Source of the DNA: Gliomastix tumulicola | Lineage: Eukaryota; Ascomycota; Sordariomycetes; Hypocreales; Bionectriaceae | Length of the DNA stretch: 64,000 nucleotides | Reading direction: 5' to 3' | Assembly (NCBI GenBank): GCA_001599755.1 | Contig: BCHX01000001.1 | Coordinates: 124,001 to 188,000, forward strand | Shown here: positions 43,691 through 54,935 of the stretch, piece after piece | Numbering within the stretch: position 1 is the stretch's first letter | Layout of the letters: each line of letters begins with the position of its first letter | Position numbers and translations under genes: made by a program | The notes under the pieces: model-generated | What the model saw: only the letters and a program-made list of their open reading frames with translations | Database searches by the model: none | Told to the model about the DNA's origin: nothing

Positions 43691-45042
43691 ATGCCATCGT
43701 CCACTCTTCTTCTCGGTGCCGGGCTCATCGCCCTCGTGGTATCCCTTACCGGCCGTGTGTTCCTCCAGACATTGACCACACTCGGCGTCTTCCGCACTCC
43801 CCGCAGCACATCCGTCCTGGATCTCGCCATCATCAAAGGCGAGACAGAGGCCGACCGCACGAGACACTGCGAGGATATGCACCTGCATTCTTCCAGCGGT
43901 TAGCTCTTCGCGGTCTGTGAGGGCGCTGACGACACGAGATTTACCCCTAGTACCCTCCGCTGAGATGCTTCCTTGATCCGAGTGGGAAGATGGACACGCC
44001 CGGTGCTCTAGTGGCCATCGACTCTACGGTATGATCCTTCAGTGCTTGATATGTGTGTTCAATCAGTCGCTCACATCATCATAGACATTCAAGTCCAAGA
44101 GGTTGGAGCTGGAGGGCTTTGATAAGCCCTTCTTCACGCACGGCATCGATGTCCTCACGGACCCTGAAGACGAGGACTACGTCTACATCTACGCCGTCAA
44201 TCACCTCCCTAGCCCCGAGTTCCTCACTTACGTCGCCGAGCATCATCCGGAGAGAGACACCATCACACACAGCACCGCGATCCCAGCTGAGATCCCCCGC
44301 GTCCGGTCGCAGCTGGAGATAGTCCGTCACAAGATAGGCACCGGCATTGCCACTCACCTCCGCTCCGTGCGTCACCCACTGCTGCGTACACCCAATGATA
44401 TTCTGGCCAGGGGCGACGGGAGATCGGTCTATGTCACCAACGACCACTTCTACACGGCGGGACAGATGCGCTCCATCGAGGACATATGGTCCTACGCCCG
44501 GTGGACGGACACGGTGCATCTGCAGATCGAGGACCTGGAGAGCAAGGATGACACGGCCGGGTTCACGGCCTCGGTCGCACTGACGGGTCTTCGCAATAAC
44601 AACGGCCTGGGACGAGGCGCGTCAGCAGGCGAGATGGTCATCACCAGCGCGGCCAGCGGCATTCCACCTAGACTCGACCCTCGACAATCCGAGCTACTTC
44701 GTCGACCAGTACGCATCGTCGCCCGCGGACGACAGACCAGGCTACGTCATCGCGGGCCTCACCAAGGCGGCCGACCTGCTGCAGTCAGCGCACGATATCC
44801 CCAACGCCACAGAGCCAGTCATCGTGTGGCTGGTGCGCAAAGGCGGCGCAGACGGCGACGAGAGCAGGCGGAAACGTGACTGTGCTGTTCGAGGACGACG
44901 GGAGCAGGATTCGGTCGGCGAGCGGCGCAGTAATGACGGCGATTGACCCTGCATTGGAGGACGGACGGCGACGGGCGTGGCTGTTCGTTCGTCACGGGCT
45001 TCTTCTCGCGGGGACATGATCGCCGTCAAGATTGATCTGTGA
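43691..45042 (+). pseudogene. Degenerate paraoxonase/arylesterase (PON-like) gene
   Basis: The sequence follows a fungal PON-like beta-propeller esterase from an N-terminal membrane anchor (MPSSTLLLGAGLIALVVSL) to a C-terminal MIAVKIDL, but no intact frame exists. Family segments are CEDMHLHSSSG, LFAVCEG, GALVAID, THGIDVLTDPEDEDYVYIY, VYVTNDHFY, STLDNPSYFVDQYA and WLFV. Lesions: TAG in frame at 43901-43903; a frame change between 43943 and 43951 (before YPPLRCFLDPSG); a frame change near 44660; another near 44870; and at least one more near 44990. One intron (44029-44084, gtatga..atag) is still well formed. No combination of GT-AG introns was found that removes the lesions. The gene is inferred to have been lost; sequence error is the alternative, though neighbouring genes are clean. 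Confidence 0.85.
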
Positions 45043-45718
45043 GACAGCTCAGACCTGCAAGTCGTCAGTCAATGAGTAGACAGGAAAGCAGGCAGCCATC
45101 GGGCAGCAATAGTGCGCCGCGCAGGTGCCCCGATGCAGCAGCACTAGACCCGAAATACACGCAATATGCACGGCGAGGCAGTCGAGGTGAGCTGAGCTGC
45201 ATCAGAACTGAGACACGAGTTGCGGTGAGGGAGGCAAAAACGCAGCTGCACCACTGCCCGAGCCCAGGAGAAGAAAAGAGACGTGGCGCTGGAGGGGGGG
45301 GGCGTGAGGCGTGGAATTGATAGCGGGCATCCTGCAGTAGATTAGCACTGGATGAGCCCTGAAGGAACGCTGACAGAGGCCCGGCCCCTGAAGACGCCCT
45401 GAAGCTGATCCCCGATTAGCGGGCAGAGAGGCCACTGACCCCCACCAACACACGGCCACACCCCTGTATTTATTGCTCAATTCACACCCTGCAGATCCCG
45501 TCCCTCCCTCTCACCACGCCCCAGAAAATCGCCCGCCAACACACACACACACACACTCTCTCTCTCTCTCTTTCTGCGGCTCCCATCCATCTCGAAAAAA
45601 GCCGGGTGCCCGATCTTCCATCCTCACCTTTACACATTGCACGACCCAAGCAGCACGGGCAAGAGATCGAGCTACGATTCGATTCACGACTGGAGGAAGC
45701 AATACTCCGCCGCGCACA
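45043..45718. other. Intergenic region with microsatellite and G-run
   Basis: 676 bp. A G9 run is at about 45294-45302. An AC/TC compound microsatellite at 45539-45572 lies in the probable YSA1 promoter/leader. No gene was recognised. Confidence 0.5.
45539..45572. repeat. Compound AC/TC dinucleotide microsatellite
   Basis: About nine AC units run directly into about eight TC units, 147 bp upstream of the YSA1-like start codon. Confidence 0.95.
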
Positions 45719-46572
45719 ATGACTCAATCCAACACCACCCTCGCGGCGCTCTCCAACGCAAAGGTGCTCTCGACGGAGCCTCTGGTGAGCGAGCCCCTCC
45801 CCGCGCGCGCCACGCTACTTTGAAGCTCAGGACGCTTATGATTCATGTCATTCACCTCACAGCCCGAGAAGGAAGCCAAATGGATCAAGCTCATGAAGTA
45901 CGCCCATGCCATTGCCCAGTCTACCTAAGTACTAGTAGTCACCACACTACCTACGTGGCTGCCCGGCCCGCCTGTCCCGTCCATCAGACACAGCTCCTCC
46001 TAACCTGATGCCCCCCCCTCCCTCGCAGGTTGACCTACCAAGACCCCCAGGGCGCAAGCCGCGTCTGGGAGTCCGCTGAGCGCAGCACCCGCCCAACAAC
46101 CGCCGACGTCGACGGCGTGGGCATCGTCGCCATCCTCACAAACCCGGCGACCGGCCGCCGCGAGCTCCTCCTGCAGAAGCAGTACCGCCCGCCCGTCGAC
46201 CTCATCACCGTCGAGGTGCCCGCGGGCCTCATCGACGAGGGCGAGACGGCCGAGGAGGCCGCCGTGCGCGAGCTGCGCGAGGAGACAGGCTACGTCGGCG
46301 TCGTCACCGAGACGAGCCCCGTCATGTACAACGACCCGGGCTTCTGCAACACCAACCTGCGCATGATCCACGTCGACATCGACATGACGCTGCCCGAGAA
46401 CAAGGACCCCAAGCCCCAGCTCGAGGAGAACGAGTTCATCGACGTCTTCACCGTCCCGCTCGACAACCTGTGGGACGAGTGCAAGCGCCTCGAGGCCGAG
46501 GGCTACGCCGTCGACGCCCGTGTCGGCACTTTCGCCGAGGGCATCCTCCTGGCCCAGCGGCTGAAGCTCTAG
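45719..46572 (+). CDS. YSA1: ADP-ribose pyrophosphatase, Nudix family (YSA1-like)
   Basis: Hydrolyses ADP-ribose to AMP and ribose 5-phosphate. 214 residues over three exons: 45719-45784, 45863-45897 (35 nt) and 46029-46572. Introns are 78 and 131 nt and both junctions restore the frame (LSTEPL-PEKEAKWIKLMK-LTYQDP). The full Nudix box is present at residues 100-122 (G-x5-E-x7-REL-x-EETGY in AGLIDEGETAEEAAVRELRE and onward). The upstream PPVDLITVEVPAG and later YNDPGFCNTN fit the YSA1/NUDT5 group. No targeting signal was seen. It is convergent with a second Nudix gene 204 bp downstream. Confidence 0.95.
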
Positions 46573-46776
46573 TGGGAAGGTTGGGGGAGGGAGGAACCGG
46601 AACCAGAACCACAGATGAGAGACGAAAACAGAAAAGCAACAGGGGAGTAATGAATTTGGCCAGCAGGTTTGATTTGCCGCGAAGCAGCAGCAGCAGCGGC
46701 GGCGGTCCCCCCCGATAGATGAGTAACGAAACTCCAGAAGATAGAAATCAAGACAATCTAGACAACACACGGTGTC

Positions 46777-47713
46777 CTAGACTTTGCCCTCGCGCCGCAA
46801 GCCCTCCCAGAGCGCCAGCGCAGCGAGTGCCTTGGCGTCTCGCGCGCCGGCCCTCCAGAGCTCCTTCATCGGGACGACCTTGAGCGTGATCTTCTCGCCG
46901 TGCGAGCGCAGCCCCGTGAGCCGGCCGTTCCACTCGTCCAGCTGCGACCGCGGGATGCGTCGCTCGCAGCTGTAGATTGTGATGTGCTCGTCGCAGCCGC
47001 CCGCGCTGGGGAACATGGCCTGCGCCAGACCCTCCCCCTCGCTCCTTGTATCCTCGCTCTCGGTGCTCGTGTCGGCGGCCAGATCGCTCAGGCAGACCAG
47101 CTCGGACTCGTGGATCGTGATGCCCAGCTCCTCCTCGATCTCCTTAGCCGCGACGCCCTTGAAGCTGCCTGCGTCGTCCACCATGCCCGCGGGCAGCTCC
47201 ACGAACGCCAGGCTCCCCGCCGGCACGCGAGGCTGCACCGTCAGCACCGCGTACCTCTCCTGCTCCTCCTCTTGTTGCGTCGTGGATGGGCCGCGGCTGC
47301 CGTCGCCGTCGTCGTCGTCTTCGGGGATCAGCATGACGAGCATGGCCACGCTGGGACCCCGGAGGAGCGCAGCGGCGGGCAGCGACTCCCCGTCGTCGTT
47401 GGCCACCGAGGCCGTGATCTTGAGAAACCCGACGCGGCTGCCGCCGAAGAGGTCGTAGGATTGGATCGTCACGGAGCGCAGGGCGTACGGGCTGTCGTGG
47501 AAGGAGTGCGACGCGTTGGACTGGAGGGCCAGCGACTTGGACAGGGTCTGGAACCAGTTCTGCCGGCGTTGTTTGTCAGTGGTTGTCCACACGGTACAGA
47601 GAGGCAGGACGCACGTTGAAGGGCCGGAACGAGAGCACCTGCTCCTGGGACAGTCCGTCTGGGAGGCTGACGGGGACCTGCTGAGGGCCGATCGCGAAGC
47701 TGTGCTGGGACAT
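46777..47713 (-). CDS. Nudix hydrolase of the NUDT14/ADP-sugar diphosphatase type
   Basis: Predicted sugar-nucleotide or ADP-ribose diphosphatase of 293 residues. Exons are 47615-47713 and 46777-47559, with a 55-nt intron in phase 0 (PFN-NWFQTL). It resembles plant NUDX14/NUDT14 in the segment LPAGMVDDAGSFKGVAAKEI (156-174), followed by EEELGI. Compared with the canonical box G-x5-E-x7-RE-x-x-EE-x-G, the early Glu is Gly164 and the Arg is Lys172, while Glu173, Glu176 and Glu177 are kept. This is usual for the subgroup and does not by itself mean loss of activity. Acidic low-complexity inserts lie at 111-135 and around 195-210. Confidence 0.88.
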
Positions 47714-48470
47714 CGTGTCGCGGACTGGAGCTGATCGTGCAGACGAGTGCGTCGAGCGTCGCGCAGAGACGAGGCGTGCGGGAGCAGGAGTGCAGAAGAA
47801 GGGCTGGCTTATGAGGAGATTGAGCCCTGGCTTCATCCGCATCCTCTTCGGTGCTGCCTTGGCCTAAGTGGTTGGCGTTGTTGGGTCATGTGTGTGTGCC
47901 GGCGAGGCGCAATCGTCCGTCCAGTTGATAAGTAAGCAGCCGAAGCTCCAAGATGACGTCTGGCAATTGACTTTGGTCGTGCTTACCCTGTACCACATAT
48001 TACTTTCCCAACTTTTCCCACGTCGCCATCGCGATTGTGTAACGCTCCCGTCCCAAGTGCTTCCTTTCTCGATGAATTTGTCACTGGCTCCGAAAGATGA
48101 TCTTTGTGCTACTCGTCTTCGAGTGGTGCCACGATGCAAAAAATGACACCAGCTCTCTCTGCCTCCGACGGGACTGCGTGATAAACAGTCAGCGCAACTT
48201 ACACCAGAGCCGCTCACCCTGAACACACCCAGTCCCAGCCAGGCTTCATTCACGTAGCCGAGTCCCAGTGTACATTCACTACACCCATCTCGACAGCATA
48301 TACACCACGCTGCTCCCGCTGTCGTTCAGCAAACGCGCTATCCATTGGTGCCTCGACCCGTCATTCTCTTCCAGCCACCCCGGTCTAGAAGTTCCCAGCT
48401 AGAGAGCACAGCGGTGCGTCCAGCAAAGCAGTCTGGTTAAGTTATTGACAGCCGGCCTGAAAATACTACC
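47714..48470. other. Divergent intergenic region
   Basis: 757 bp between the NUDT14-like gene (-) and the coiled-coil gene (+), with both promoters. No gene or notable repeat was recognised. Confidence 0.5.
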
Positions 48471-48845
48471 ATGCCGAGAACCAAGAACGATCCGCTCTTC
48501 ATCGTCCCCGTCGTGTTCCGCCGCGACAAAGCTCCCAATGAAGAGGAGCAGCGCCGCCTCGACGAGCTGAGAGCGAAGCGGGACGGCGTCTGGGACCAGT
48601 ACCTCGGCCTCCTGACGGACCGGCAGAGGCTGTCGGACGGGTACTACGACTGGCTCGAGGAGCAGGAGCCGGAGACGCTGCAGAGCGCGCTGGTCGCCGA
48701 GCGCAAGAAGAACTGGGAGTCGCGGGACACGGCGTTCAAGAAGGCGGCGGAGAAGAAGCTCGGGGAGCACGATGATCTGGGAAAGCAGGTGGAGGAGTTG
48801 AAGGGCTCATGGACCAAGGAGCGAGAAGTGGTTGTTGTAGGATGA
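48471..48845 (+). CDS. Small charged coiled-coil protein, 124 aa
   Basis: Function not recognised. Single exon with strongly biased codons like neighbouring real genes. The sequence begins MPRTKNDPLFIVPVVFRRDK, then is almost entirely helical and charged (EEEQRRLDELRAKRDGVWDQ, TAFKKAAEKKLGEHDDLGKQ, VEELKGSWTKERE), suggesting a short coiled coil. There is no signal peptide. It is probably a fungal-specific small protein; a structural or adaptor role is only a guess. Confidence 0.65.
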   Translation: MPRTKNDPLFIVPVVFRRDKAPNEEEQRRLDELRAKRDGVWDQYLGLLTDRQRLSDGYYDWLEEQEPETLQSALVAERKKNWESRDTAFKKAAEKKLGEHDDLGKQVEELKGSWTKEREVVVVG

Positions 48846-49304
48846 GAGCTGGGAAATGGGCAAAACGAGATTCGGCTGCGAGAACCTGATTGCGTCTGGG
48901 ATGGAGGCCATATGCCGGTAGGCTTGGGTGACGCTTGAGAGCAGAGAAGTGTGTGTGTGTGTTCATATGCTCTCGTTTAATCTCTGTGGCGACAATCACC
49001 ACTGCTGGGTCGAACCGGGGTCGTCTTTTCACATACGAGAGATATATCATCGCTATATTGACACATTTGTTACCGAGAATGCAGCTCGAGAGTCGAGCGA
49101 GAACACCCGCACCAACGGGAGCATGTGAAGCAGCCGAAGTACGTATGAGACATCGCCGTGGCTTGTATATTGAAGTGACGTTCGATGATGGTGGTCTTGC
49201 TTACATCGCCGAATATTATGGATCTATTCACTCGACAGGGGAAGCTGCTCGAGTAGTGCTATCTGGTTCTCTCTGTCGAGCGTATGCTGAATCTCGCCCC
49301 TCTC
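48846..49304. other. Convergent 3' intergenic region with GT repeat
   Basis: 459 bp between convergent genes. A GT microsatellite lies at 48949-48962. No gene was recognised. Confidence 0.5.
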
Positions 49305-50667
49305 TTACCCCGTCCACACAGCTGTGATGGTGTAGATGATCGATGGCGGGACCAGAATGAAAGATTCCACCTTGAAACGAGGATCGGCTGCCGCAAACAG
49401 ATCCGTCCATTCGCTCTTGGACCGCTCCTTTGCGTTGAATAGCTGGTGCATCATGAGGTCGCCGACTCTGCATGGCGTTAGCATAGGAGCATTGCTGTCA
49501 TGTCCTCGCGCCGGTGATCATCATCTTCGTACCTTGTCATTTGGTCCTGGAACAACGCCTCCTGATTCACATGCTCCACGACTTGTTCATGGAGGATGAT
49601 GCGGTTGCCGGGCTCGAGCGAGGGGATCTGGTTACGGAGGATCTTGACGACATCCGCGTCTGGCCAGTCGTGCAGTATGACCCTGAAGATACGGACATCT
49701 GCCCTTCTCTTCTGCTCCGTGAAGAAATCGTACGCCTCGAACGACATGCGATCCTGGAGCTCGTCGGGCACCGTTGCCTGGTTGACGACGCCAGGCAGGT
49801 CTTGCACGATCCCCTGCTGCACGCCCGGGTAGTGACTCAGGATGGCCTTCATGAGATGGCCGTGGGAGCCCCCAATGTCGATGACGGTCCTGGGGCAGTG
49901 CTCTCCGGACCAGTCAACTGTATTGACCAGGTGCATAGGATCCCTTGCAGGATGGGCCATGAGCAAGCCCTGACCGTTGGCGAAGCGCCGCCGACGCGCC
50001 TCGTGCTTGTCCAGGAATGTGAAATAGCCCTCAGGCTGCCCGACAGACAGGGAGAACGCGCTCTCTGCCGTGGTCTCCGAGCCTGGGAACTTCTCAATTG
50101 ATTCAGCCCACTTGGCTGCCGCGGGAAGAACATCGTCCGTGCAGAAGCCAACCCAGTCCATCAGACCTGGGAAGGTGACGAGGGCCTTGGAGAAGGCATT
50201 GTGCCGGACCATATCCTTGCCATGCTCCTCGAAGTAACGCATCGATATGGCGGCGCGAAGGACGTGGCGAGCAACAGCCTCAGTCAAGCCGCATCGCTCC
50301 CCCAGCTCGGCATAGGACACCGTCTCCTCCAGGCCAAGCTTCTCGGGGACCTTGAACTTATGGAGCACATCGAACAGTCCAGGATAAGATGTCTGCGTGT
50401 GGGTAATGAGATGAGCAAGGGGCTCGTGGAATGATCGTGGAACAAAAAGGAGTGTATACTCACCCACCACGCGGAGCAGTAGATGGAATACTGTACGGGT
50501 CCCATCAGCTGGGCGCGCAGCTCGTCTATGGCTCCCAGAGCAGCGAGCTGCGCAAGTTCAGGGGATTCGCCGTCTGGAGTGGCTGCTGACCATGTCTGAG
50601 CATGATGGATGGCAGCGACCTTGGCTTGGATCGTGTTGGCCAAGTCAAGGATTGTTGGAGGAGACAT
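49305..50667 (-). CDS. SAM-dependent O-methyltransferase (plant COMT / sterigmatocystin 8-OMT-like)
   Basis: Transfers a methyl group from SAM to a hydroxyl, probably of an aromatic or polyketide metabolite. 408 residues. Exons are 50464-50667, 49533-50392 and 49305-49467; introns of 71 and 65 nt restore the frame. The N-terminal dimerisation helices are followed by a winged-helix segment (SYAELGERCGLTEAVARHVL). The SAM motif VIDIGGSHGHL (238-248), DLPGVV (267-272) and the catalytic-base motif VILHDWPDADVVKILRN with His309 are clear. The last exon supplies the C-terminal VGDLMMHQLFNAKERS and ends ITAVWTG. No polyketide synthase, NRPS or other cluster gene adjoins it, so the substrate is open. 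Confidence 0.93.
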
Positions 50668-51289
50668 CGTGCCTTGGCCGGTAATGCTTCCGCGGTCTGG
50701 ACAGACTGAGCAAGTATAGAAAGGAGCGCAAAAGGTTACGAGGTGTCTTTCTGGTAACCTGGCCTACAGGCCCCCAGGCAAGTGCGTCTGATATAGGTGA
50801 CGATCCGTCGGACTTAAGTTGAGCCACGAGGTCCGACGTGCCGAATCTACACCGCTCATGCGTCTGACAAGATGACGGACAGGACCGAAGTTCACTTCAC
50901 GATGACCATACTATTGGTGGGGGAGGGGAGGGGAAAGGTGAGAGGACCTCTGGACTCCGCATGCATAAGCTTGATCCTGGCAATCTCCAATAGCTATCTA
51001 CAAGCGCTTATTTGGACTCTTGGCTCTTGCCATCGTAGTGACGTGTGTGTTCTAGTTTGGAGAACGAGTGTCATGTCAGCAGCACTTCCCCTCGATGAGC
51101 TGTTTCGTGGTGGGTGACTTGAGAACATGCCAACAACGCCTGTTCAATGAAGACGCTGATGTAGCATTAGGGCAAGAAGCATGGAGACTGGCACAGACCT
51201 GTATCTCCTGTCATGAAGCAACCTGATCTTCAATACTACTTAGTCGCGATAGTGAGCTCGCGTATACTCCCCGATGTAGCTCCCATTTC
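50668..51289. other. Intergenic region
   Basis: 622 bp between the O-methyltransferase promoter side and the DUF4238 gene 3' end. No gene was recognised. Confidence 0.5.
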
Positions 51290-53745
51290 TCACCCCTTTG
51301 CCGACTTCGTCAGGGGCGGGGTTGGAAACGTCAAGTCAAAGAACACCGCCTCCAGTTCTGCCAAAAGATTCGCATCAATCTCATCGCGCAAGACGTCTCG
51401 AAACTTGGCCCTCACGCGCATCCTCGTGACCAGCTCAATCTTATCCTCCTCCTTCAGATCCGGGTGGTCGATGACTCGATGGACGTAGTGAACCCGGCGA
51501 CACAGAATCCTCTGCTCCTGTTCCGCCAGCTCCTCGATCTTGGGAATACCGCACTGGGTGATTGGTCCTGCCTAGTGAATTAGTATTATACCAATGGGAA
51601 TGTGAAAGCAAGAAGGATGGCAGAGCACTAACCTGGACGATCAAAGACAAATGCCCAAAGTCGCGCGAGTTCGACGAGGTCCTCCGCCTCCTCCAGCCCT
51701 CCCTGCCAAACTGTCCTCAGTGGTCGCACCGCGAGCCTGTCCACATGATTGTAGACGCTGACTTTCATGAGCTCCTTCAGCACGTCGTGTGAATATAGTT
51801 TGCGTGCTATAACGGGTAAAGACAGGCAGGCAGGCAGGCATTAGCTTCAGATATTTCTTCACAGAGTAAGTAGCCATTCAACGTACTCTTGGCGAAAATG
51901 TCTTCAGGTCCGTTTTGCCATTCGGGATCGGTATAAAAGTCGACGAAATCTTGCGTGTATTCTGCCATGCCTTGCGCTAGCCTCCTCATCTGCTTCAAGT
52001 AGAGCCAGAATCTTTGGGGAGGCGAGTTCCGGTAGTAGGAGCTGAGGAGCTGTCGCTGGTCAAAGCCCATGCCTGATTCTCTCACCATGATCTCAAGATG
52101 TAGCATGCGGCCGGACTGAGAGATATCTGCTTGAAGGGGCGAAAACGCGTCCTTGAAAGGCATGCCCGCTGTTGAATGGTGAGCTAGTCAGTGGTTACGC
52201 CCGTAAACAGCAAGGACAACAGGGGGGCGGGGGGAAGGCATCACCTATACTGGCATAGAGCTTCAGGAAGCCAAGGGCTGTGTCGGAGCCCCTCCCTCCC
52301 TCATCGGCAGAAAGGCCCAGATACTGGAACTCTTCCTGTCTGCGCATGAAAGCTTCTCCGTCGATTGTAGGTACTTTCTCCATGAATGTGTAAGAAAGCG
52401 GCTTGGTCGAACCCATGTTCCTGGCTAATGCCTCCATTTTGCGAAGAAACCTTAGGCGCAGTCCTGCATCGTTGCCGCCAATGACCTTTCCAGAGTCACA
52501 GGGTCCAGAGATATATGACTCCAAGGTCTTGAAGAAGGCCGCGTGACTTCGAAACGCTATTGTCGTACAGGAGTAGGTGTTGTCCAGGAGGATATTGTTC
52601 ATGTTCTGGATATGGCAATGCTCTATACGGAAGAAGTTGAATGTGAAGGTGTCGTTGGGTCGGAGCTTGCCGTCAAAGCCCTCGGCCGGATAATAACCAC
52701 CGTTGATGATCTGAACGTAGCTCGTCTTGGCCTTGTAAACCGGCAGGTCGGCGAACAAGGACTTCTTCATGGGCCCGTAGACCTGGCCAAACGCGGACCA
52801 TCTTTCATCGTCCCGGTGTTTCCTGATCTCTGGATCTGCATCCTCCAGCGGGTTCGGGATAGTCGAGCTTCTGAGGATGATCATGAGCCGGGGGCTGATG
52901 GGAGCAAACTCATGAAAGCCGGCGTGAGATGAAGGCATGATCTCCCCCGTCCTCTCGTCTCGGACGAAAGTGTTGGGGCCCTCGAACACGTTGAAGCAGT
53001 TATCGGTCAGGACGAACTCCTCGCTCTCGTCCGACGGCGTGCAAATTGCCATGTAGTATGCCTGCGCGTGCATGAAGAACCACCTCGCGTCTGGCGGGAA
53101 CATCTTCTTGGACAAGTCGAACATCCAGCGGATGTCAGGGCCCATGTCGACGTCCATGATGGCTTCCAAGTTATGGAACCAGACATCCAGAGGCGTCTTG
53201 AACCCCTTTGCTCTCATGTACTCGAGCATGATGGCTCGATCATTGGCGCAGTATTCGTCTATGCTAGCGTGATCGAAGCGGTTATGGAAGCCACATCCTC
53301 GGTACTTGAGGAGGAATAGGAACTTTCGGATGAGGTCTCGTTCGATTCGGGTGAGGATTATGCCCTCCTCGCCGCCCTCGTGTGCCTTGACCATGCGGCG
53401 GAAGATCGTGCTGGCATGGGACTCCATCTTGCTGAATCTCTTCTCAATACGCTGCTGCTCCGCTGTTGTCGGCTTGGTCTTGTCATCGTACATGTTGGCC
53501 AAGCCAAAGACGCGCTTAACGGGGCGAACTTGATGGTGGATGGGCGTCGCCGTGAGGTTGACGCAGTTGAGGACGGGGTCGTTGGGGTGTTTGCCCTTTT
53601 CGTGCTTGCATTTGCACTTGCTGCCTTTCTTTTTCTTCCTACTGCCCCCCTCTGCATCTGCCTCGGGGCAGTGGAAAGGGTAGGAGAAATTCCTAAGGAG
53701 GAACTGCGGGATGTAGTGCTGGTACTCTCCAGGCGTGGTCGACAT
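51290..53745 (-). CDS. DUF4238-domain protein, four exons, 744 aa
   Basis: Function unknown. Exons are 52245-53745, 51887-52168, 51633-51806 and 51290-51567; introns of 76, 80 and 65 nt join in phase. The start at 53745 is set by the DUF4238 signature GEYQHYIPQFLLRNFS (6-21). The domain carries a Lys/Cys/His insertion (KKKKGSKCKCKHEKGKH, about 37-53) that could bind metal or act as a nuclear signal. Further blocks are VFGLANMYDD, FLFLLKYRGCGFHNRFD, FVLTDNCFNVFEG and FAPISPRLMIILRSS. The C-terminal third, across exons 2-4, is helical (VLKELMKVSVYNHVDRLAVR, EDKIELVTRMRVRAKFRDVL). The later exons could alternatively be a separate small gene, but the phase and absence of a good start favour one gene. 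Confidence 0.85.
51823..51840. repeat. CAGG/GGCA tetranucleotide repeat in a DUF4238 intron
   Basis: About four CAGG units inside intron 2 of the DUF4238 gene, close to its acceptor. On the coding strand they form a polypyrimidine-like TGCC tract. Confidence 0.85.
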
Positions 53746-54395
53746 CGTAAGTGGCGAGATGGGGGTGTATCCCCTGGCCTGGCGTCGTATGAGAAGCAAG
53801 CGAGAGAGTTGGACAGCATCGATACAGTCGAGGCCAGACTGGCGGACACAGTGACTCTTGTAATCAGCTGGTGTCAGCAGACTTCTGCGGGAGGCCTGGG
53901 CGGGCCTTCGCGCTGGCTGCCCAACATGCAGTGGACACAAAAAGGGAGGCCACCCATATGCATCCTCCGTGATTTGTACCCGGCTGACTGATCCCCAGGA
54001 CCAATAGGATGGCAAGCTGTGGTGGTGGTGGAAAGGCAACGGAGCAGCACTTTTTGTGTCGGCGGCCCAACAGGCAATCACNCCCTCCACTACGTCCTTA
54101 TGCGAGGTCCTCCGATATCTACCAATCACATGCTCGAGGGCCCAACAGAGACGCAATACTGCACCGCGTGGGCCTCCCCCCTTGCCCAGGGTATAAGAAG
54201 TAGCTGCATACCCCTCCTACCCATCGGGCCATCACTCGTACATCAACCATACTCTCCAGCACCGTTCATCTCACCCCTTCTCGCTCATTTAGTACCCAAG
54301 GGTCTCTTCCTTTTGTAGATTTGATATAATTTCCTATCCCTTACACTCTTTCTCTCTCCACAGTTTCAGCAAGCCTTTCTTTTGTCATTCACCGC

Positions 54396-54426
54396 GCGGG
54401 CCTGGAGGCGCTCCCTCCAGGCCCGC
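54396..54426. repeat. Perfect 13-bp stem hairpin
   Basis: GCGGGCCTGGAGG (54396-54408) and its exact reverse complement (54414-54426) are separated by the 5-nt loop CGCTC. The stem is GC-rich and would be very stable in RNA or single-stranded DNA. Confidence 0.9.
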
Positions 54427-54439
54427 ACACGCCTGGATT

Positions 54440-54528
54440 AATGCTGAAGAACGTGCCAGTTACCCCAAGTCTGCCTGCCAAGGGCCCCGGGTGGACATGC
54501 TCGGGCCAGTGGCACGTTCTTCAGCATT
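54440..54528. repeat. Perfect 19-bp inverted repeat enclosing 51 bp
   Basis: AATGCTGAAGAACGTGCCA (54440-54458) is repeated in inverse orientation at 54510-54528. The interior contains the GC-rich palindrome GGGCCC. No target-site duplication is obvious. It could be a MITE-like remnant or an RNA stem. Confidence 0.9.
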
Positions 54529-54935
54529 CATTTGGGCGACGACTTTATTCAGCTGTGATGGTGACGGAAAGCAGTAAGGCCCTTTGATTCCGAACCCCCG
54601 AACTTTCGTCTTGGAAGATGTCGCTCACGATACCTTGCTTGATAGAACAGCATCACCGATCCCGCACGAAGAAGCTGCTATCATCGTTCGTCCCCTGCAT
54701 CGTCGTGTCTGGCGGTAGTAACCTCGGCGGACTGGTCGCATTAGCTGTTGCCATTGGTTTTTTTTCCTTCGGCACGGGTTGCTTTTGTAGACCAGTTTGC
54801 TGTCGCTGTCGTTCCCGACTCAACGTCTTTCTAGGAGAATGGACGAGGTGGCGGCTTGCGATGCGACGCGAGCCCTGATCGTTTTTGCTTTCCAAAGAGG
54901 ATGACTGCTCTTCTCTCCCAATGCGTCTCAACACG

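Noticed and set aside
43899..43950. Possible intron that would remove the TAG in the paraoxonase
   Set aside because: GTTAGC..CCTAG has splice-like ends, but removing it gives the wrong phase with a new stop and deletes the conserved LFAVCEG..TRF segment.
49305..54156. Secondary-metabolite cluster around the O-methyltransferase
   Set aside because: No PKS, NRPS, terpene synthase, P450 or pathway regulator adjoins it within the window.
54618..54878. 86-codon ORF with Cys-rich hydrophobic segment upstream of the C2H2 gene
   Set aside because: No recognisable family and located in a probable leader; could be an upstream ORF but coding is not supported.
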